64,000 nt of DNA, from contig NZ_JBOFIN010000079.1 in assembly GCF_051650185.1 (NCBI RefSeq), positions 20,078-84,077 of the forward strand, written 5' to 3'. Shown one piece after another: positions 34,647 to 42,899 of the stretch (within the stretch, counting starts at the first letter, position 1; every line of letters begins with the position of its first letter). This stretch comes from Scandinavium sp051650185 (lineage in GTDB: Bacteria > Pseudomonadota > Gammaproteobacteria > Enterobacterales > Enterobacteriaceae). The notes beneath the pieces were generated by a model, which worked only from the letters and a program-made list of their open reading frames with translations, did not search any database and was not told where the DNA came from. The translations under genes and the position numbers were made by a program.

Positions 34647-35621
34647 TTAAGGCTTTTTCGCCACAATCACCGCACGCAGCGGGGCAGGGTAGCCTTCAAT
34701 GGTTTTGCTGCTGTCATTCGGGTCGAGGAAGTCGCCCAATGATTCGGTGATCATCCACCCGGTACGACGCTGTTCTTCGGTGCTGGTGACGTTCATGTCG
34801 ACAATTCGCACATCCACGAAGCCGCATTTTTCCAGCCACTGTTTCAGGGCCGGAGCCGACGGAATGAAGTAAACGTTACGCATCTGTGCGTAGCGGTCAC
34901 CCGGAACCAGGACGGTGTTTTCATCGCCTTCCACCACCAGGGTTTCCAGCACCAGTTCGCCTTCACTTACCAGCTGATCTTTCAACTGCCAGAGATGTTC
35001 CAGCGGTGAACGGCGGTGATAGAGCACGCCCATTGAAAACACAGTGTCGAACGCATTAAGCGCAGGCATTTGCTCAATGCCGAGCGGCAGCAGGTGAGCA
35101 CGCTGATCGTTGCCCAGCAGTTTACGCACCGCTTCAAACTGACACAGAAATAACTGCGTCGGATCGATGCCGACAGCCAGCTTGGCGCCTGCGCCAATCA
35201 TGCGCCACATGTGATAGCCGCTGCCGCAGCCAACATCGAGAATGGTGCGTCCTGATAAGTCAGACAGATGGGGTAACACGCGGTCCCACTTCCAGTCCGA
35301 GCGCCATTCTGTATCAATATTGATGCCGTACAGCGAAAACGGCCCTTTGCGCCACGGCATGAGGTTGCGCAGCAGGACGTCCATGCGTTTCAGCTGACCT
35401 TCGCTTAACGGCTGCTCGCTTTCGGCGGTAACGCTGTGCAGTAAATCAAGCTTGTACGGCTGAATTTCAGGCATGAATTCTACCGCGCGGGTCCACTGTT
35501 TCATCAGGCCATGAACGCCTTCGCGCTGCCATGCGCCAATCTGCGCAGGCAGCGTTTCCAGCCAGCGCGACAGCAGCGGATCTTTGGCGATGAGCTGATA
35601 GAAATGGCCAAACTCAATCAT
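34647..35621 (-). CDS. cmoB: tRNA U34 carboxymethyltransferase CmoB
   Basis: CmoB uses carboxy-S-adenosylmethionine, made by CmoA, to turn 5-hydroxyuridine at the wobble base of several tRNAs into 5-carboxymethoxyuridine. It has 324 residues (323 in E. coli). The Rossmann methyltransferase core starts near residue 115 with the cofactor loop TILDVGCGSGYHMWRM. SMGVLYHRRSPLEHL follows at about 200. It overlaps cmoA by four bases and is the second gene of the minus-strand cmoAB unit, so enzyme and cofactor maker are coupled. Confidence 0.97.
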   Translation of the reverse strand: MIEFGHFYQLIAKDPLLSRWLETLPAQIGAWQREGVHGLMKQWTRAVEFMPEIQPYKLDLLHSVTAESEQPLSEGQLKRMDVLLRNLMPWRKGPFSLYGINIDTEWRSDWKWDRVLPHLSDLSGRTILDVGCGSGYHMWRMIGAGAKLAVGIDPTQLFLCQFEAVRKLLGNDQRAHLLPLGIEQMPALNAFDTVFSMGVLYHRRSPLEHLWQLKDQLVSEGELVLETLVVEGDENTVLVPGDRYAQMRNVYFIPSAPALKQWLEKCGFVDVRIVDMNVTSTEEQRRTGWMITESLGDFLDPNDSSKTIEGYPAPLRAVIVAKKP

Positions 35622-36361
35622 TCGTCAGCCCCGGCTTTCAGTGCGATCAGCGATCCGAAATTGAAACACTGGAACCACAGTTCGCTGTGAGCAAACCCGG
35701 CGGCGTGCAGACGCGCTTTGTGCGTTTCGACAGAATCGGTGAGCATCACGTTTTCCAGCATGCTGCGCTTCTGGCTTATTTCCAGCTCGCTGTAGCCGTT
35801 GGCGCGTTTAAAATCATGATGCATGTTAAACAGCAGCTCGCCGACGTTGTGGTCTTCGAAGCTGAATTTCTCGGACAGCACCAGCGCACCGCCAGGGTTC
35901 AGCCCTTTGCAGATTTTTTCCAGCAGCGCCTGGCGTTCCGGGGGCTCAATAAACTGCATCGTGAAATTGAGGACCACCATCGAGGCGTTCTCAATCTCGA
36001 TGTCGCGAATATCGCCTTCGATGATTTCCACGGGGGTCGGCGCTTTATAAGCGTCGATATGGCGACGGCAGCGTTCAACCATCGCGGGTGAGTTGTCTAC
36101 GCCAATGATTTTGCAGCCTTCTGCGGCAATGTTGCGGCGCACAGAAAGTGTGGCTGCGCCCAGCGAACAGCCTAAGTCATAAACCTGGGTATTTGGCTTA
36201 ACAAAGCGCTCGGCCAGCATGCCAATCATCGAGATGATGTTGGAATAGCCAGGCACTGAGCGTTGGATCATATCGGGGAAAACTTCTGCTACCCGTTCAT
36301 CGAAGGTCCAGTCGCCGAGGCTTGCGATCGGCGCGGAAAAAAGCGTGTCGCGATGGGACAT
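35618..36361 (-). CDS. cmoA: Carboxy-SAM synthase CmoA
   Basis: CmoA converts SAM and prephenate into carboxy-SAM, the cofactor CmoB uses on tRNA. It has 247 residues, as in E. coli. The cofactor loop is VYDLGCSLGAATLSVRRN; downstream motifs are VVLNFTMQF and ALVLSEKFSFED. The start ATG at 36361 (MSHRDTLFSAPI) matches E. coli exactly. A frame open as far as 36673 runs antisense-like over yecN and is rejected. yecN lies 38 bases upstream. Confidence 0.97.
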   Translation of the reverse strand: MSHRDTLFSAPIASLGDWTFDERVAEVFPDMIQRSVPGYSNIISMIGMLAERFVKPNTQVYDLGCSLGAATLSVRRNIAAEGCKIIGVDNSPAMVERCRRHIDAYKAPTPVEIIEGDIRDIEIENASMVVLNFTMQFIEPPERQALLEKICKGLNPGGALVLSEKFSFEDHNVGELLFNMHHDFKRANGYSELEISQKRSMLENVMLTDSVETHKARLHAAGFAHSELWFQCFNFGSLIALKAGADE

Positions 36362-36399
36362 AACGTGATTCCAGAAAATAAAAAACGGCGTATTGTGCG

Positions 36400-36795
36400 C
36401 TAACGCAGGGAGAAAACCAACTCCCACGGCAGATACCAGAGATTTGCCAGCACCATTAGCGCAAGCGAGCACCAGGTGGCACTCATCGCGGAACGACGCC
36501 AGCGGAACAGACAGTGATGGAAACCGTAGTAGTGCATCAGGCGCCCGGCAATCAACAGCAGCCCGCAGACGTGCACCATCCAGGTTTCTGCGCCGTTCAT
36601 CTCCATAAACAGCAGCAACACCAGGCCGACGGGAATGTATTCGACGGCGTTGCCATGAATACGAATGGCGCATTGCAGTTCGCCAAAACCGCCGTCGCCA
36701 TAGGCCACGCGATACTGCAAACGCAGGCGAACCACATCGAAAGAAAACTTAATCAACAGCAACGCACCTAACACGGCGTATAGCGCGCTTACCAT
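36400..36795 (-). CDS. yecN: MAPEG-family inner-membrane protein YecN
   Basis: This is a small membrane protein of the MAPEG superfamily (membrane-associated eicosanoid/glutathione metabolism). It has 131 residues, as in E. coli, with four predicted membrane helices (about 1-20, 55-75, 80-98, 105-125). The MAPEG core with a conserved asparagine-like polar loop is seen around FGELQCAIRIHGNAVEYIPVG. Its substrate in enterics is unknown. It lies just upstream of cmoA on the minus strand and may be read with it. Confidence 0.92.
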   Translation of the reverse strand: MVSALYAVLGALLLIKFSFDVVRLRLQYRVAYGDGGFGELQCAIRIHGNAVEYIPVGLVLLLFMEMNGAETWMVHVCGLLLIAGRLMHYYGFHHCLFRWRRSAMSATWCSLALMVLANLWYLPWELVFSLR

Positions 36796-36848
36796 ACAAA
36801 CTCCCTTTTAAACTGGCTGACTGCACTGACTGTTCGAGGAAGGATAAC

Positions 36849-37667
36849 TCAAAAAAGCGAAGTTTGCTTTGGGATAGCGGGTGCGGAACCGACTTCTGGC
36901 AAAACGTCTTGCAGACTCTTCCACAGCGTATCGACCAGTTCAGGAGCCTGGGCAATATCCGGCGTGTGGAGAAATAAATAAGGCGTGGTGGTTTGCGTCC
37001 ATTTAGGCAGGGCTTTTAGCCAGACGGCAAACAGCGCCTGATTCTGTGCCATATCGTCGCTGCCGATAAATCGCACCATTGGGTTATGGGCGGTGACGAC
37101 TGCATGCACGGGAACCTTCGGCTTTTTACGCTGAGCGTCGATAATGGCTTCATTGTGCGGCTTCGCGCTGTGCACCGGGCGGCTGTCCATAATCACCCGA
37201 TTCACGCCTCGCTCATGCAGGCCGCGGTTGAGCTGTTGTTCCTCTTCGCCTTTCATGAAGAACAGCGGATGGCGAACTTCAACGCCATAGGTGAACGCTT
37301 TAGGCAGACTATCAAGGAAATACCACAGGGCAGGGAGGTCTGCTGGTGAGAAAGCCGCAGGCAGCTGAAGCCAGTATTGCCCAAGACGATTTTCCAGCGG
37401 CGACAGGCGGCTAAAAAATTCGAGCGTCAAGTCTTCGCAATGGCGAAGTGCAGCCTGGTGGCTGATGGTGGCCGGAAATTTAAAACAGAAGCGAAAATCA
37501 TCGGTGGTTTGTTCACGCCAGCGCTGAACAACCTCGGCTTTTGGCAAGGCATAAAGCGTGGTATTGCCTTCCACACAGGTAAAGTGGCGGGCGTACTCTT
37601 CCAGACTGGTGATGCCAAGCCGCACCCACTTCGGGTGCGACCATTGCGGCAAGCCGATATAAATCAT
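36849..37667 (-). CDS. yecE: DUF72 protein YecE
   Basis: This DUF72-family protein has 272 residues, as in E. coli, with a TIM-barrel-like fold. Family segments include MIYIGLPQWSHPKWV at the N-terminus, RFCFKFPATISHQ, GQYWLQLPAAFSP and FLHTPDIAQAPEL. No catalytic role is established. It overlaps yecD by four bases, so the two are translated together. yecN follows after about 50 bases, making a probable yecD-yecE-yecN-cmoA-cmoB run on the minus strand. Confidence 0.94.
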   Translation of the reverse strand: MIYIGLPQWSHPKWVRLGITSLEEYARHFTCVEGNTTLYALPKAEVVQRWREQTTDDFRFCFKFPATISHQAALRHCEDLTLEFFSRLSPLENRLGQYWLQLPAAFSPADLPALWYFLDSLPKAFTYGVEVRHPLFFMKGEEEQQLNRGLHERGVNRVIMDSRPVHSAKPHNEAIIDAQRKKPKVPVHAVVTAHNPMVRFIGSDDMAQNQALFAVWLKALPKWTQTTTPYLFLHTPDIAQAPELVDTLWKSLQDVLPEVGSAPAIPKQTSLF

Positions 37668-38230
37668 AACGCTTTGAGGATGTCCTCGGTGCTGCGCACA
37701 CGGCCCAGACGCGGGAAGATATTCGTCATGCTGCCCTGATGCTGTTCTGCGGTGGCTGCGCTACAGGCGTCTTCTGCAATCACCACGTTGAAGCCCAGTT
37801 CCCACGCGTTACGGGCGGTAGACTCAACGCCGATGTTGGTGGAAATGCCGCACAGCACGATAGTGTCGATACCGCGACGGCGAAGCTGAAGCTCCAGATC
37901 GGTGCCATAGAACGCGCCCCACTGGCGTTTGGTGACTTCGATATCGCTATTTTGTTTTCCCAAAGCCTGCGGATAAGTCCACCAGTTTTCGGGTAACGCG
38001 CTGGCAGCATGTTGGGCATCAACCGGCTGCTTCAGAGCTTCGGCAAAATCGGCAGACCAGCCGACGCGAACCATAATAACGGGCGATCCCTGCTCGCGGC
38101 ATTTATCAGCAAGTTTTGCTGATTTCGCCACGACGTCCCCGGCAGTGTGTGGGCCACCTGCGAAAGGCAAAATACCTTCCTGGAGGTCAATCACGACCAG
38201 CGCCGTTTTTTTTGCATTCAGTTCAAACAT
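37664..38230 (-). CDS. yecD: Isochorismatase-family hydrolase YecD
   Basis: This cysteine hydrolase of the isochorismatase-like family has 188 residues, as in E. coli. The catalytic triad expected for the family is in place: D15 (VVIDLQEGI), K101 (VTKRQWGAFYGTDL) and C127 (VLCGISTN). The substrate is unknown; relatives act on isochorismate, nicotinamide or N-carbamoyl compounds. It is the first gene of the minus-strand run and divergent from aspS, about 245 bases away. Confidence 0.93.
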   Translation of the reverse strand: MFELNAKKTALVVIDLQEGILPFAGGPHTAGDVVAKSAKLADKCREQGSPVIMVRVGWSADFAEALKQPVDAQHAASALPENWWTYPQALGKQNSDIEVTKRQWGAFYGTDLELQLRRRGIDTIVLCGISTNIGVESTARNAWELGFNVVIAEDACSAATAEQHQGSMTNIFPRLGRVRSTEDILKAL

Positions 38231-38367
38231 AATAATCCCCGTTAAATCACATCATTAGGCCGCTAACAATACGATGAGTCGCGGCGTGCAGGCGTCACAA
38301 AATTTGTTAATTTTTGTGAGTAGAGCCAACCAGCGAACAGCAAACGCGCGTCTGGTGCGCGACGGAC

Positions 38368-38396
38368 TTATCGCGCGGCAGAATTTCCAGTATAAT
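38368..38396 (+). promoter_or_regulatory. aspS promoter
   Basis: TTATCG (38368-38373), 17 bases, then a consensus TATAAT (38391-38396). The start would be near 38403, about 73 bases before aspS. Confidence 0.7.
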
Positions 38397-38475
38397 AGCC
38401 CCCTTTTTTCATCCAGTTGTGACATTAAGCGAAAGCTGCGACAAGTGTGCCTGCGGCTAAGTTAAGGGAACTCTC

Positions 38476-40263
38476 ATGCGTACAGAATATTGCGGGCAGC
38501 TCCGTCAGTCCCACGTTGGGCAGCAGGTAACCCTGTGTGGTTGGGTTAACCGCCGCCGTGACCTCGGCAGCCTTATCTTCATTGATATGCGTGACCGTGA
38601 AGGCATCGTTCAGGTGTTCTTCGATCCGGATCGCGCCGAAGCTTTAAAACTGGCTTCCGAACTGCGTAATGAGTTTTGCATTCAAATCACCGGGACCGTG
38701 CGTGCGCGCGACGCGAAAAACGTCAACAGCGACATGGCAACCGGTGAAATCGAAGTGCTGGCGTCTGACCTGGTTATCATCAACCGCGCAGAATCTCTGC
38801 CGCTTGACTCGAATCACGTCAACACCGAAGAAGCGCGTCTGAAGTACCGTTATCTCGACCTGCGTCGCCCGGAAATGGCAAACCGCCTGAAAACCCGCGC
38901 GAAAATCACCAGCTTTGTGCGTCGCTTTATGGACGACCACGGGTTCCTCGATATCGAAACCCCGATGCTGACCAAAGCCACGCCAGAAGGTGCGCGTGAC
39001 TATCTGGTTCCTTCGCGCGTTCACAAAGGTAAATTCTACGCGCTGCCACAGTCTCCTCAGCTGTTCAAACAGCTGCTGATGATGTCCGGTTTCGACCGCT
39101 ACTATCAGATTGTGAAATGCTTCCGTGACGAAGACCTGCGTGCTGACCGCCAGCCTGAATTTACCCAGATCGACGTAGAGACTTCCTTCATGACCGCACC
39201 ACAGGTGCGTGAAGTGATGGAGGCGCTGGTGCGCGACCTGTGGCAGGACATTATCGGTGTGGATCTGGGTGACTTCCCGATCATGACCTTCGCTGAAGCG
39301 GAGCGTCGTTACGGTTCCGACAAGCCAGACCTGCGTAACCCGATGGAACTGGTGGACGTTGCTGATCTGCTGAAGAGCGTTGAGTTCGCGGTGTTCTCTG
39401 GCCCGGCGAACGATGCCAAAGGCCGTGTGGCTGCCCTGCGCGTGCCAGGTGGTGCGGCACTGAGCCGTAAGCAGATTGACGACTACGGCAACTTTATCAA
39501 GATCTACGGCGCGAAAGGCCTGGCTTACATCAAAGTCACCGAACGCGCGAAAGGTCTGGAAGGCATCACCAGCCCGGTGGCCAAATTCCTGAACGCTGAA
39601 ATCATTGAAGAGATCCTGACCCGTACCGGTGCTCAGGATGGCGACATGATCTTCTTCGGCGCAGACAACAAGAAAGTCGTTGCTGACTCCATGGGCGCGC
39701 TGCGTCTGAAGCTTGGCAAAGACCTGAGCCTGACCGACGAAAACAAATGGGCGCCGCTGTGGGTTATCGACTTCCCCATGTTTGAAGAAGACGGCGAAGG
39801 CGGCCTGACGGCAATGCACCACCCGTTCACCTCACCGAAAGACATGAGCGCGGCAGAGCTGAAAGCGGCACCGGAAGAGGCCGTGGCGAACGCCTACGAT
39901 ATGGTTATCAACGGCTACGAAGTGGGCGGCGGTTCAGTGCGTATTCACAGCGGTGAAATGCAGCAGACCGTGTTCGGCATTCTGGGCATCAACGAGCAGG
40001 AACAGCGTGAGAAGTTCGGCTTCCTGTTAGACGCTCTGAAGTACGGCACGCCGCCACACGCGGGCCTGGCATTTGGTCTGGATCGTCTGACCATGCTGCT
40101 GACCGGCACCGACAACATCCGTGATGTTATCGCCTTCCCGAAAACCACGGCAGCAGCCTGTCTGATGACCGAAGCGCCAAGCTTTGCAAATCCGGCTTCT
40201 CTGACTGAACTGGGTATTCAGGTTGTGGTGAAAGAGCCAAAAGAGTCTGCGGAGAACAAGTAA
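38476..40263 (+). CDS. aspS: Aspartyl-tRNA synthetase
   Basis: AspRS charges tRNA-Asp and is essential. It is a class II synthetase, 595 residues (590 in E. coli; the extra residues are at the C-terminus). Order: OB-fold anticodon-binding domain (about 1-105), the catalytic core with motif 2 CFRDEDLRADRQPEFTQID near 215, the bacterial GAD insertion domain (about 290-420), and motif 3 GLAFGLDRLTMLL near 530. nudB begins two bases after the stop, so the two are likely co-transcribed from the promoter at 38368. Confidence 0.98.
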   Translation: MRTEYCGQLRQSHVGQQVTLCGWVNRRRDLGSLIFIDMRDREGIVQVFFDPDRAEALKLASELRNEFCIQITGTVRARDAKNVNSDMATGEIEVLASDLVIINRAESLPLDSNHVNTEEARLKYRYLDLRRPEMANRLKTRAKITSFVRRFMDDHGFLDIETPMLTKATPEGARDYLVPSRVHKGKFYALPQSPQLFKQLLMMSGFDRYYQIVKCFRDEDLRADRQPEFTQIDVETSFMTAPQVREVMEALVRDLWQDIIGVDLGDFPIMTFAEAERRYGSDKPDLRNPMELVDVADLLKSVEFAVFSGPANDAKGRVAALRVPGGAALSRKQIDDYGNFIKIYGAKGLAYIKVTERAKGLEGITSPVAKFLNAEIIEEILTRTGAQDGDMIFFGADNKKVVADSMGALRLKLGKDLSLTDENKWAPLWVIDFPMFEEDGEGGLTAMHHPFTSPKDMSAAELKAAPEEAVANAYDMVINGYEVGGGSVRIHSGEMQQTVFGILGINEQEQREKFGFLLDALKYGTPPHAGLAFGLDRLTMLLTGTDNIRDVIAFPKTTAAACLMTEAPSFANPASLTELGIQVVVKEPKESAENK

Positions 40264-40264
40264 T

Positions 40265-40708
40265 ATGCCCTTCAAGCTTCCTGTTTCGGTTCTGGTAGTG
40301 ATTTACGCGCAGGACACGAAGCGGGTGCTGATGTTGCAGCGGCGCGACGATCCTGATTTTTGGCAGTCGGTTACCGGCAGTCTGGAAGAGGGTGAAACCG
40401 CGCGGCAAGCCGCCGAGCGCGAAGTAAAGGAAGAGGTCGCCATTGACGTTGCCTCAGAGCCGTTGGCCTTAATTGACTGTCAGCGCACGGTAGAGTTTGA
40501 AATCTTTACGCATTTACGTCATCGCTATGCGCCGGGCACAGAGCACAATACGGAATCGTGGTTCTGTCTTGCGTTGCCTCACGAACGTCAGATTGAGATA
40601 AGCGAACATCTCGCCTGGCGTTGGGTGGCCGCCTCCGAGGCGGCGGCTCTGACCAAGTCGTGGAGCAACCGGCAGGCGATTGAAGAATTTGTAATTAAAA
40701 CGGCCTGA
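40265..40708 (+). CDS. nudB: Dihydroneopterin triphosphate diphosphatase (Nudix)
   Basis: NudB removes pyrophosphate from dihydroneopterin triphosphate in folate synthesis. It has 147 residues (150 in E. coli; the N-terminus is shorter). The Nudix box runs from G38 to about V57, with E44, R52, E53, E56 and E57 positions in GSLEEGETARQAAEREVKEE. The C-terminal TKSWSNRQAIEEFV is kept. It begins two bases after aspS and is followed by yebC after 26 bases. Confidence 0.95.
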   Translation: MPFKLPVSVLVVIYAQDTKRVLMLQRRDDPDFWQSVTGSLEEGETARQAAEREVKEEVAIDVASEPLALIDCQRTVEFEIFTHLRHRYAPGTEHNTESWFCLALPHERQIEISEHLAWRWVAASEAAALTKSWSNRQAIEEFVIKTA

Positions 40709-40734
40709 GGGCCGTTCTTTTCGGAGAGTTATTT

Positions 40735-41475
40735 ATGGCAGGTCATAGTAAATGGGCCAACACCAAACACCGCAAAGCGGCACAGGATGCCAAGCGCGGT
40801 AAAATCTTCACCAAAATCATCCGCGAGCTGGTTACCGCAGCGCGTCTGGGCGGCGGCGATGCAGGTTCTAACCCGCGTCTGCGTGCGGCTATCGACAAAG
40901 CGCTGTCTAACAACATGACTCGCGACACCCTGAATCGCGCGATTGCTCGTGGTGTCGGTGGTGATGAAGACGCAAACATGGAAACCATCATTTATGAAGG
41001 TTACGGTCCTGGCGGCACGGCGGTGATGGTGGAATGTCTGTCTGACAACCGTAACCGTACCGTGGCAGAAGTGCGTCATGCCTTCAGCAAAACCGGTGGC
41101 AACCTGGGCACCGACGGTTCCGTTGCTTACCTGTTCAGCAAGAAAGGCGTTATCTCCTTCGAGAAAGGCGATGAAGAGACCATCATGGAAGCTGCGCTGG
41201 AAGCCGGTGCTGAAGACGTAGTGACCTATGACGACGGCGCGATTGATGTTTACACCGCGTGGGAAGAAATGGGTGCGGTGAAAGATGCGCTGGAAGCGGC
41301 GGGCCTGAAAGCCGACAACGCTGAAGTCTCCATGATCCCTTCAACCAAAGCTGATATGGATGCGGAAACCGCACCAAAACTGCTGCGTCTGATCGACATG
41401 CTGGAAGACTGTGATGATGTGCAAGAGGTTTACCACAACGGTGAGATCTCTGATGAGGTTGCGGCTACGCTGTAA
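40735..41475 (+). CDS. yebC: YebC/TACO1 family translation factor
   Basis: YebC is a cytoplasmic protein of the TACO1 family, long listed as a transcriptional regulator and more recently linked to helping ribosomes through difficult peptide sequences. It has 246 residues, the same as E. coli and nearly identical. The family start MAGHSKWANTKHRKAAQDAKRGK and the motif ARGVGGDEDANMETIIYEGYGPGG are clear. It lies between nudB and ruvC on the same strand, the standard enteric arrangement. Confidence 0.96.
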   Translation: MAGHSKWANTKHRKAAQDAKRGKIFTKIIRELVTAARLGGGDAGSNPRLRAAIDKALSNNMTRDTLNRAIARGVGGDEDANMETIIYEGYGPGGTAVMVECLSDNRNRTVAEVRHAFSKTGGNLGTDGSVAYLFSKKGVISFEKGDEETIMEAALEAGAEDVVTYDDGAIDVYTAWEEMGAVKDALEAAGLKADNAEVSMIPSTKADMDAETAPKLLRLIDMLEDCDDVQEVYHNGEISDEVAATL

Positions 41476-41512
41476 TGGCGTGGGCTAATCTCAATGCAAT
41501 CGGAGGCGCGTG

Positions 41513-42034
41513 ATGGCTATTATTCTCGGCATTGATCCGGGTTCACGCGTCACCGGGTATGGCGTGATTCGCCAGGTCGGGCGGCAACTGAGTTATCTCG
41601 GCAGCGGCTGTATCCGGACTAAGGTCGACGACTTACCGTCGAGACTGAAGCTGATATACGCCGGCGTGTCGGAAATTATTACTCAGTTTCAGCCCGATAT
41701 TTTTGCCATCGAACAAGTGTTTATGGCGAAAAATGCCGACTCAGCGCTCAAGCTTGGTCAGGCACGCGGCGTGGCGATTGTGGCGGCAGTCAATCAGGAT
41801 TTGCCCGTCTTCGAATACGCGGCCCGTCAGGTGAAGCAAACCGTCGTGGGCAACGGTGGGGCGGAAAAAACGCAGGTCCAGCACATGGTGCGAACGCTGC
41901 TCAAACTCCCCGCCAATCCGCAAGCGGATGCCGCCGATGCGCTGGCTATCGCCATCACCCATTGTCATATCAGTCAGAACGCGATGCAGATGAGTGACTC
42001 AAAGCTCAATCTGGCACGCGGAAGATTAAGATAG
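41513..42034 (+). CDS. ruvC: Holliday-junction endonuclease RuvC
   Basis: RuvC cuts Holliday junctions after RuvAB branch migration. It has 173 residues, as in E. coli. The four acidic catalytic residues are present at D8, E67, D139 and D142 (numbered with Met). ATG 41513 follows GGAGG (41502-41506); the GTG three bases upstream is less likely. K-12 carries yebB between ruvC and ruvA. Here that gene is missing and 245 bases of repeat-rich DNA take its place. Confidence 0.97.
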   Translation: MAIILGIDPGSRVTGYGVIRQVGRQLSYLGSGCIRTKVDDLPSRLKLIYAGVSEIITQFQPDIFAIEQVFMAKNADSALKLGQARGVAIVAAVNQDLPVFEYAARQVKQTVVGNGGAEKTQVQHMVRTLLKLPANPQADAADALAIAITHCHISQNAMQMSDSKLNLARGRLR

Positions 42035-42050
42035 AATAAGAGAATAGAGG

Positions 42051-42066
42051 CTGGATATTTATCCAG
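42051..42066. promoter_or_regulatory. LexA box 1 (after ruvC)
   Basis: CTGGATATTTATCCAG fits the LexA pattern CTG-N10-CAG, and the flanks AGG/CCT extend the palindrome. It starts 17 bases after the ruvC stop and is identical to box 2, 162 bases farther on. Confidence 0.8.
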
Positions 42067-42069
42067 CCT

Positions 42070-42188
42070 TTAATTGCAGACAAAGAAGGATAAAACGTGG
42101 TTTTTCCTTCTTTGTGGTTAGCAGCCGAAAATCAACGAGTTGATTTTCCTTATTTTTGTCTGGTGATATTTTCTGGATCTGCAATTAA
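42070..42188. repeat. Nested inverted repeat between the two LexA boxes
   Basis: An 11-bp perfect outer stem (TTAATTGCAGA at 42070-42080 with TCTGCAATTAA at 42178-42188) encloses two inner hairpins. One is CAAAGAAGGA (42081-42090) with TCCTTCTTTG (42105-42114). The other is GAAAATCAAC (42127-42136) with GTTGATTTTC (42139-42148). Together they make a three-way-junction-like fold of 119 bases. No coding frame is seen. It may be a MITE-like insertion or a structured leader. Confidence 0.75.
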
Positions 42189-42212
42189 GCAGGCTATGTC
42201 ATCATATTGGGG

Positions 42213-42228
42213 CTGGATATTTATCCAG
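42213..42228. promoter_or_regulatory. LexA box 2 of ruvAB, overlapping a terminator-like hairpin
   Basis: CTGGATATTTATCCAG repeats box 1 exactly. Here GGCTGGAT/ATCCAGCC is followed by seven T residues (42231-42237), so the same bases have intrinsic-terminator form. CTGGAT as a -35 and TATGAT (42237-42242) as a -10 with an 18-base spacer would give an SOS-controlled ruvAB promoter. ruvA starts at 42280. Confidence 0.82.
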
Positions 42229-42279
42229 CCTTTTTTTATGATAGCGCATTGATCTCATTCTTTAACGCAGGAGCGTCAC

Positions 42280-42891
42280 GTGATCGGCAGACTCAGAGGC
42301 ATTATTCTGGAAAAACAACCCCCACTGGTTTTGCTGGAGGCGGGTGGTGTTGGCTATGAAGTGCATATGCCGATGACCTGTTTCTACGAACTGCCCGATC
42401 AGGGCAAAGAAGCCATCATCTTCACCCATTTTGTGGTGCGTGAAGATGCGCAGCTCCTGTTTGGCTTCAACAACAAGCAAGAGCGCACGCTGTTCAAGGA
42501 GCTGATCAAAACCAATGGCGTAGGGCCAAAACTGGCGCTGGCTATTCTTTCCGGTATGTCAGCTCAGCAGTTTGTGAATGCTGTAGAGCGTGAAGATTCT
42601 GTTGCTCTGGTGAAGCTGCCGGGCATTGGCAAGAAAACGGCAGAACGCCTGGTTGTCGAGATGAAAGACCGCTTTAAAGGGCTGCATGGCGACTTGTTTA
42701 CGCCGGCTTCTGATTTGGTGTTGACTTCCCCGGCAAGCCAGGCCACTGACGATGCTGAGCAGGAAGCCGTTGCAGCGCTGGTGGCGCTGGGCTATAAACC
42801 TCAGGAAGCCAGTCGGATGGTGAGCAAAATCGCCAGCCCGAATGCCAGCAGTGAAACGTTAATCCGCGACGCGCTTCGCGCCGCGATGTGA
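42280..42891 (+). CDS. ruvA: Holliday-junction DNA-binding protein RuvA
   Basis: RuvA holds the four-way junction and loads RuvB motors. It has 203 residues, as in E. coli, starting at GTG 42280 after GCAGGAG. An OB-fold domain (about 1-64) is followed by two helix-hairpin-helix motifs (NGVGPKLALAILSG and LPGIGKKTAERLVVEM) and a C-terminal RuvB-binding domain (about 155-203). ruvB follows eight bases after the stop. LexA box 2 upstream indicates SOS control. Confidence 0.97.
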   Translation: MIGRLRGIILEKQPPLVLLEAGGVGYEVHMPMTCFYELPDQGKEAIIFTHFVVREDAQLLFGFNNKQERTLFKELIKTNGVGPKLALAILSGMSAQQFVNAVEREDSVALVKLPGIGKKTAERLVVEMKDRFKGLHGDLFTPASDLVLTSPASQATDDAEQEAVAALVALGYKPQEASRMVSKIASPNASSETLIRDALRAAM

Positions 42892-42899
42892 GGTAAGGG

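Noticed and set aside
36362..36673. A 104-residue N-terminal extension of CmoA
   Set aside because: It overlaps yecN on the same strand in another frame and has no counterpart in CmoA proteins. ATG 36361 matches E. coli.
38644..39822. A 392-residue open frame opposite aspS
   Set aside because: Same reason: it mirrors highly biased aspS codons and has no recognisable domain.
42049..42070. Hairpin after ruvC read as a simple terminator
   Set aside because: The stem is exactly a LexA box and the following T-run is short (TTTAATT). Regulation is the better explanation, though weak termination is not excluded.
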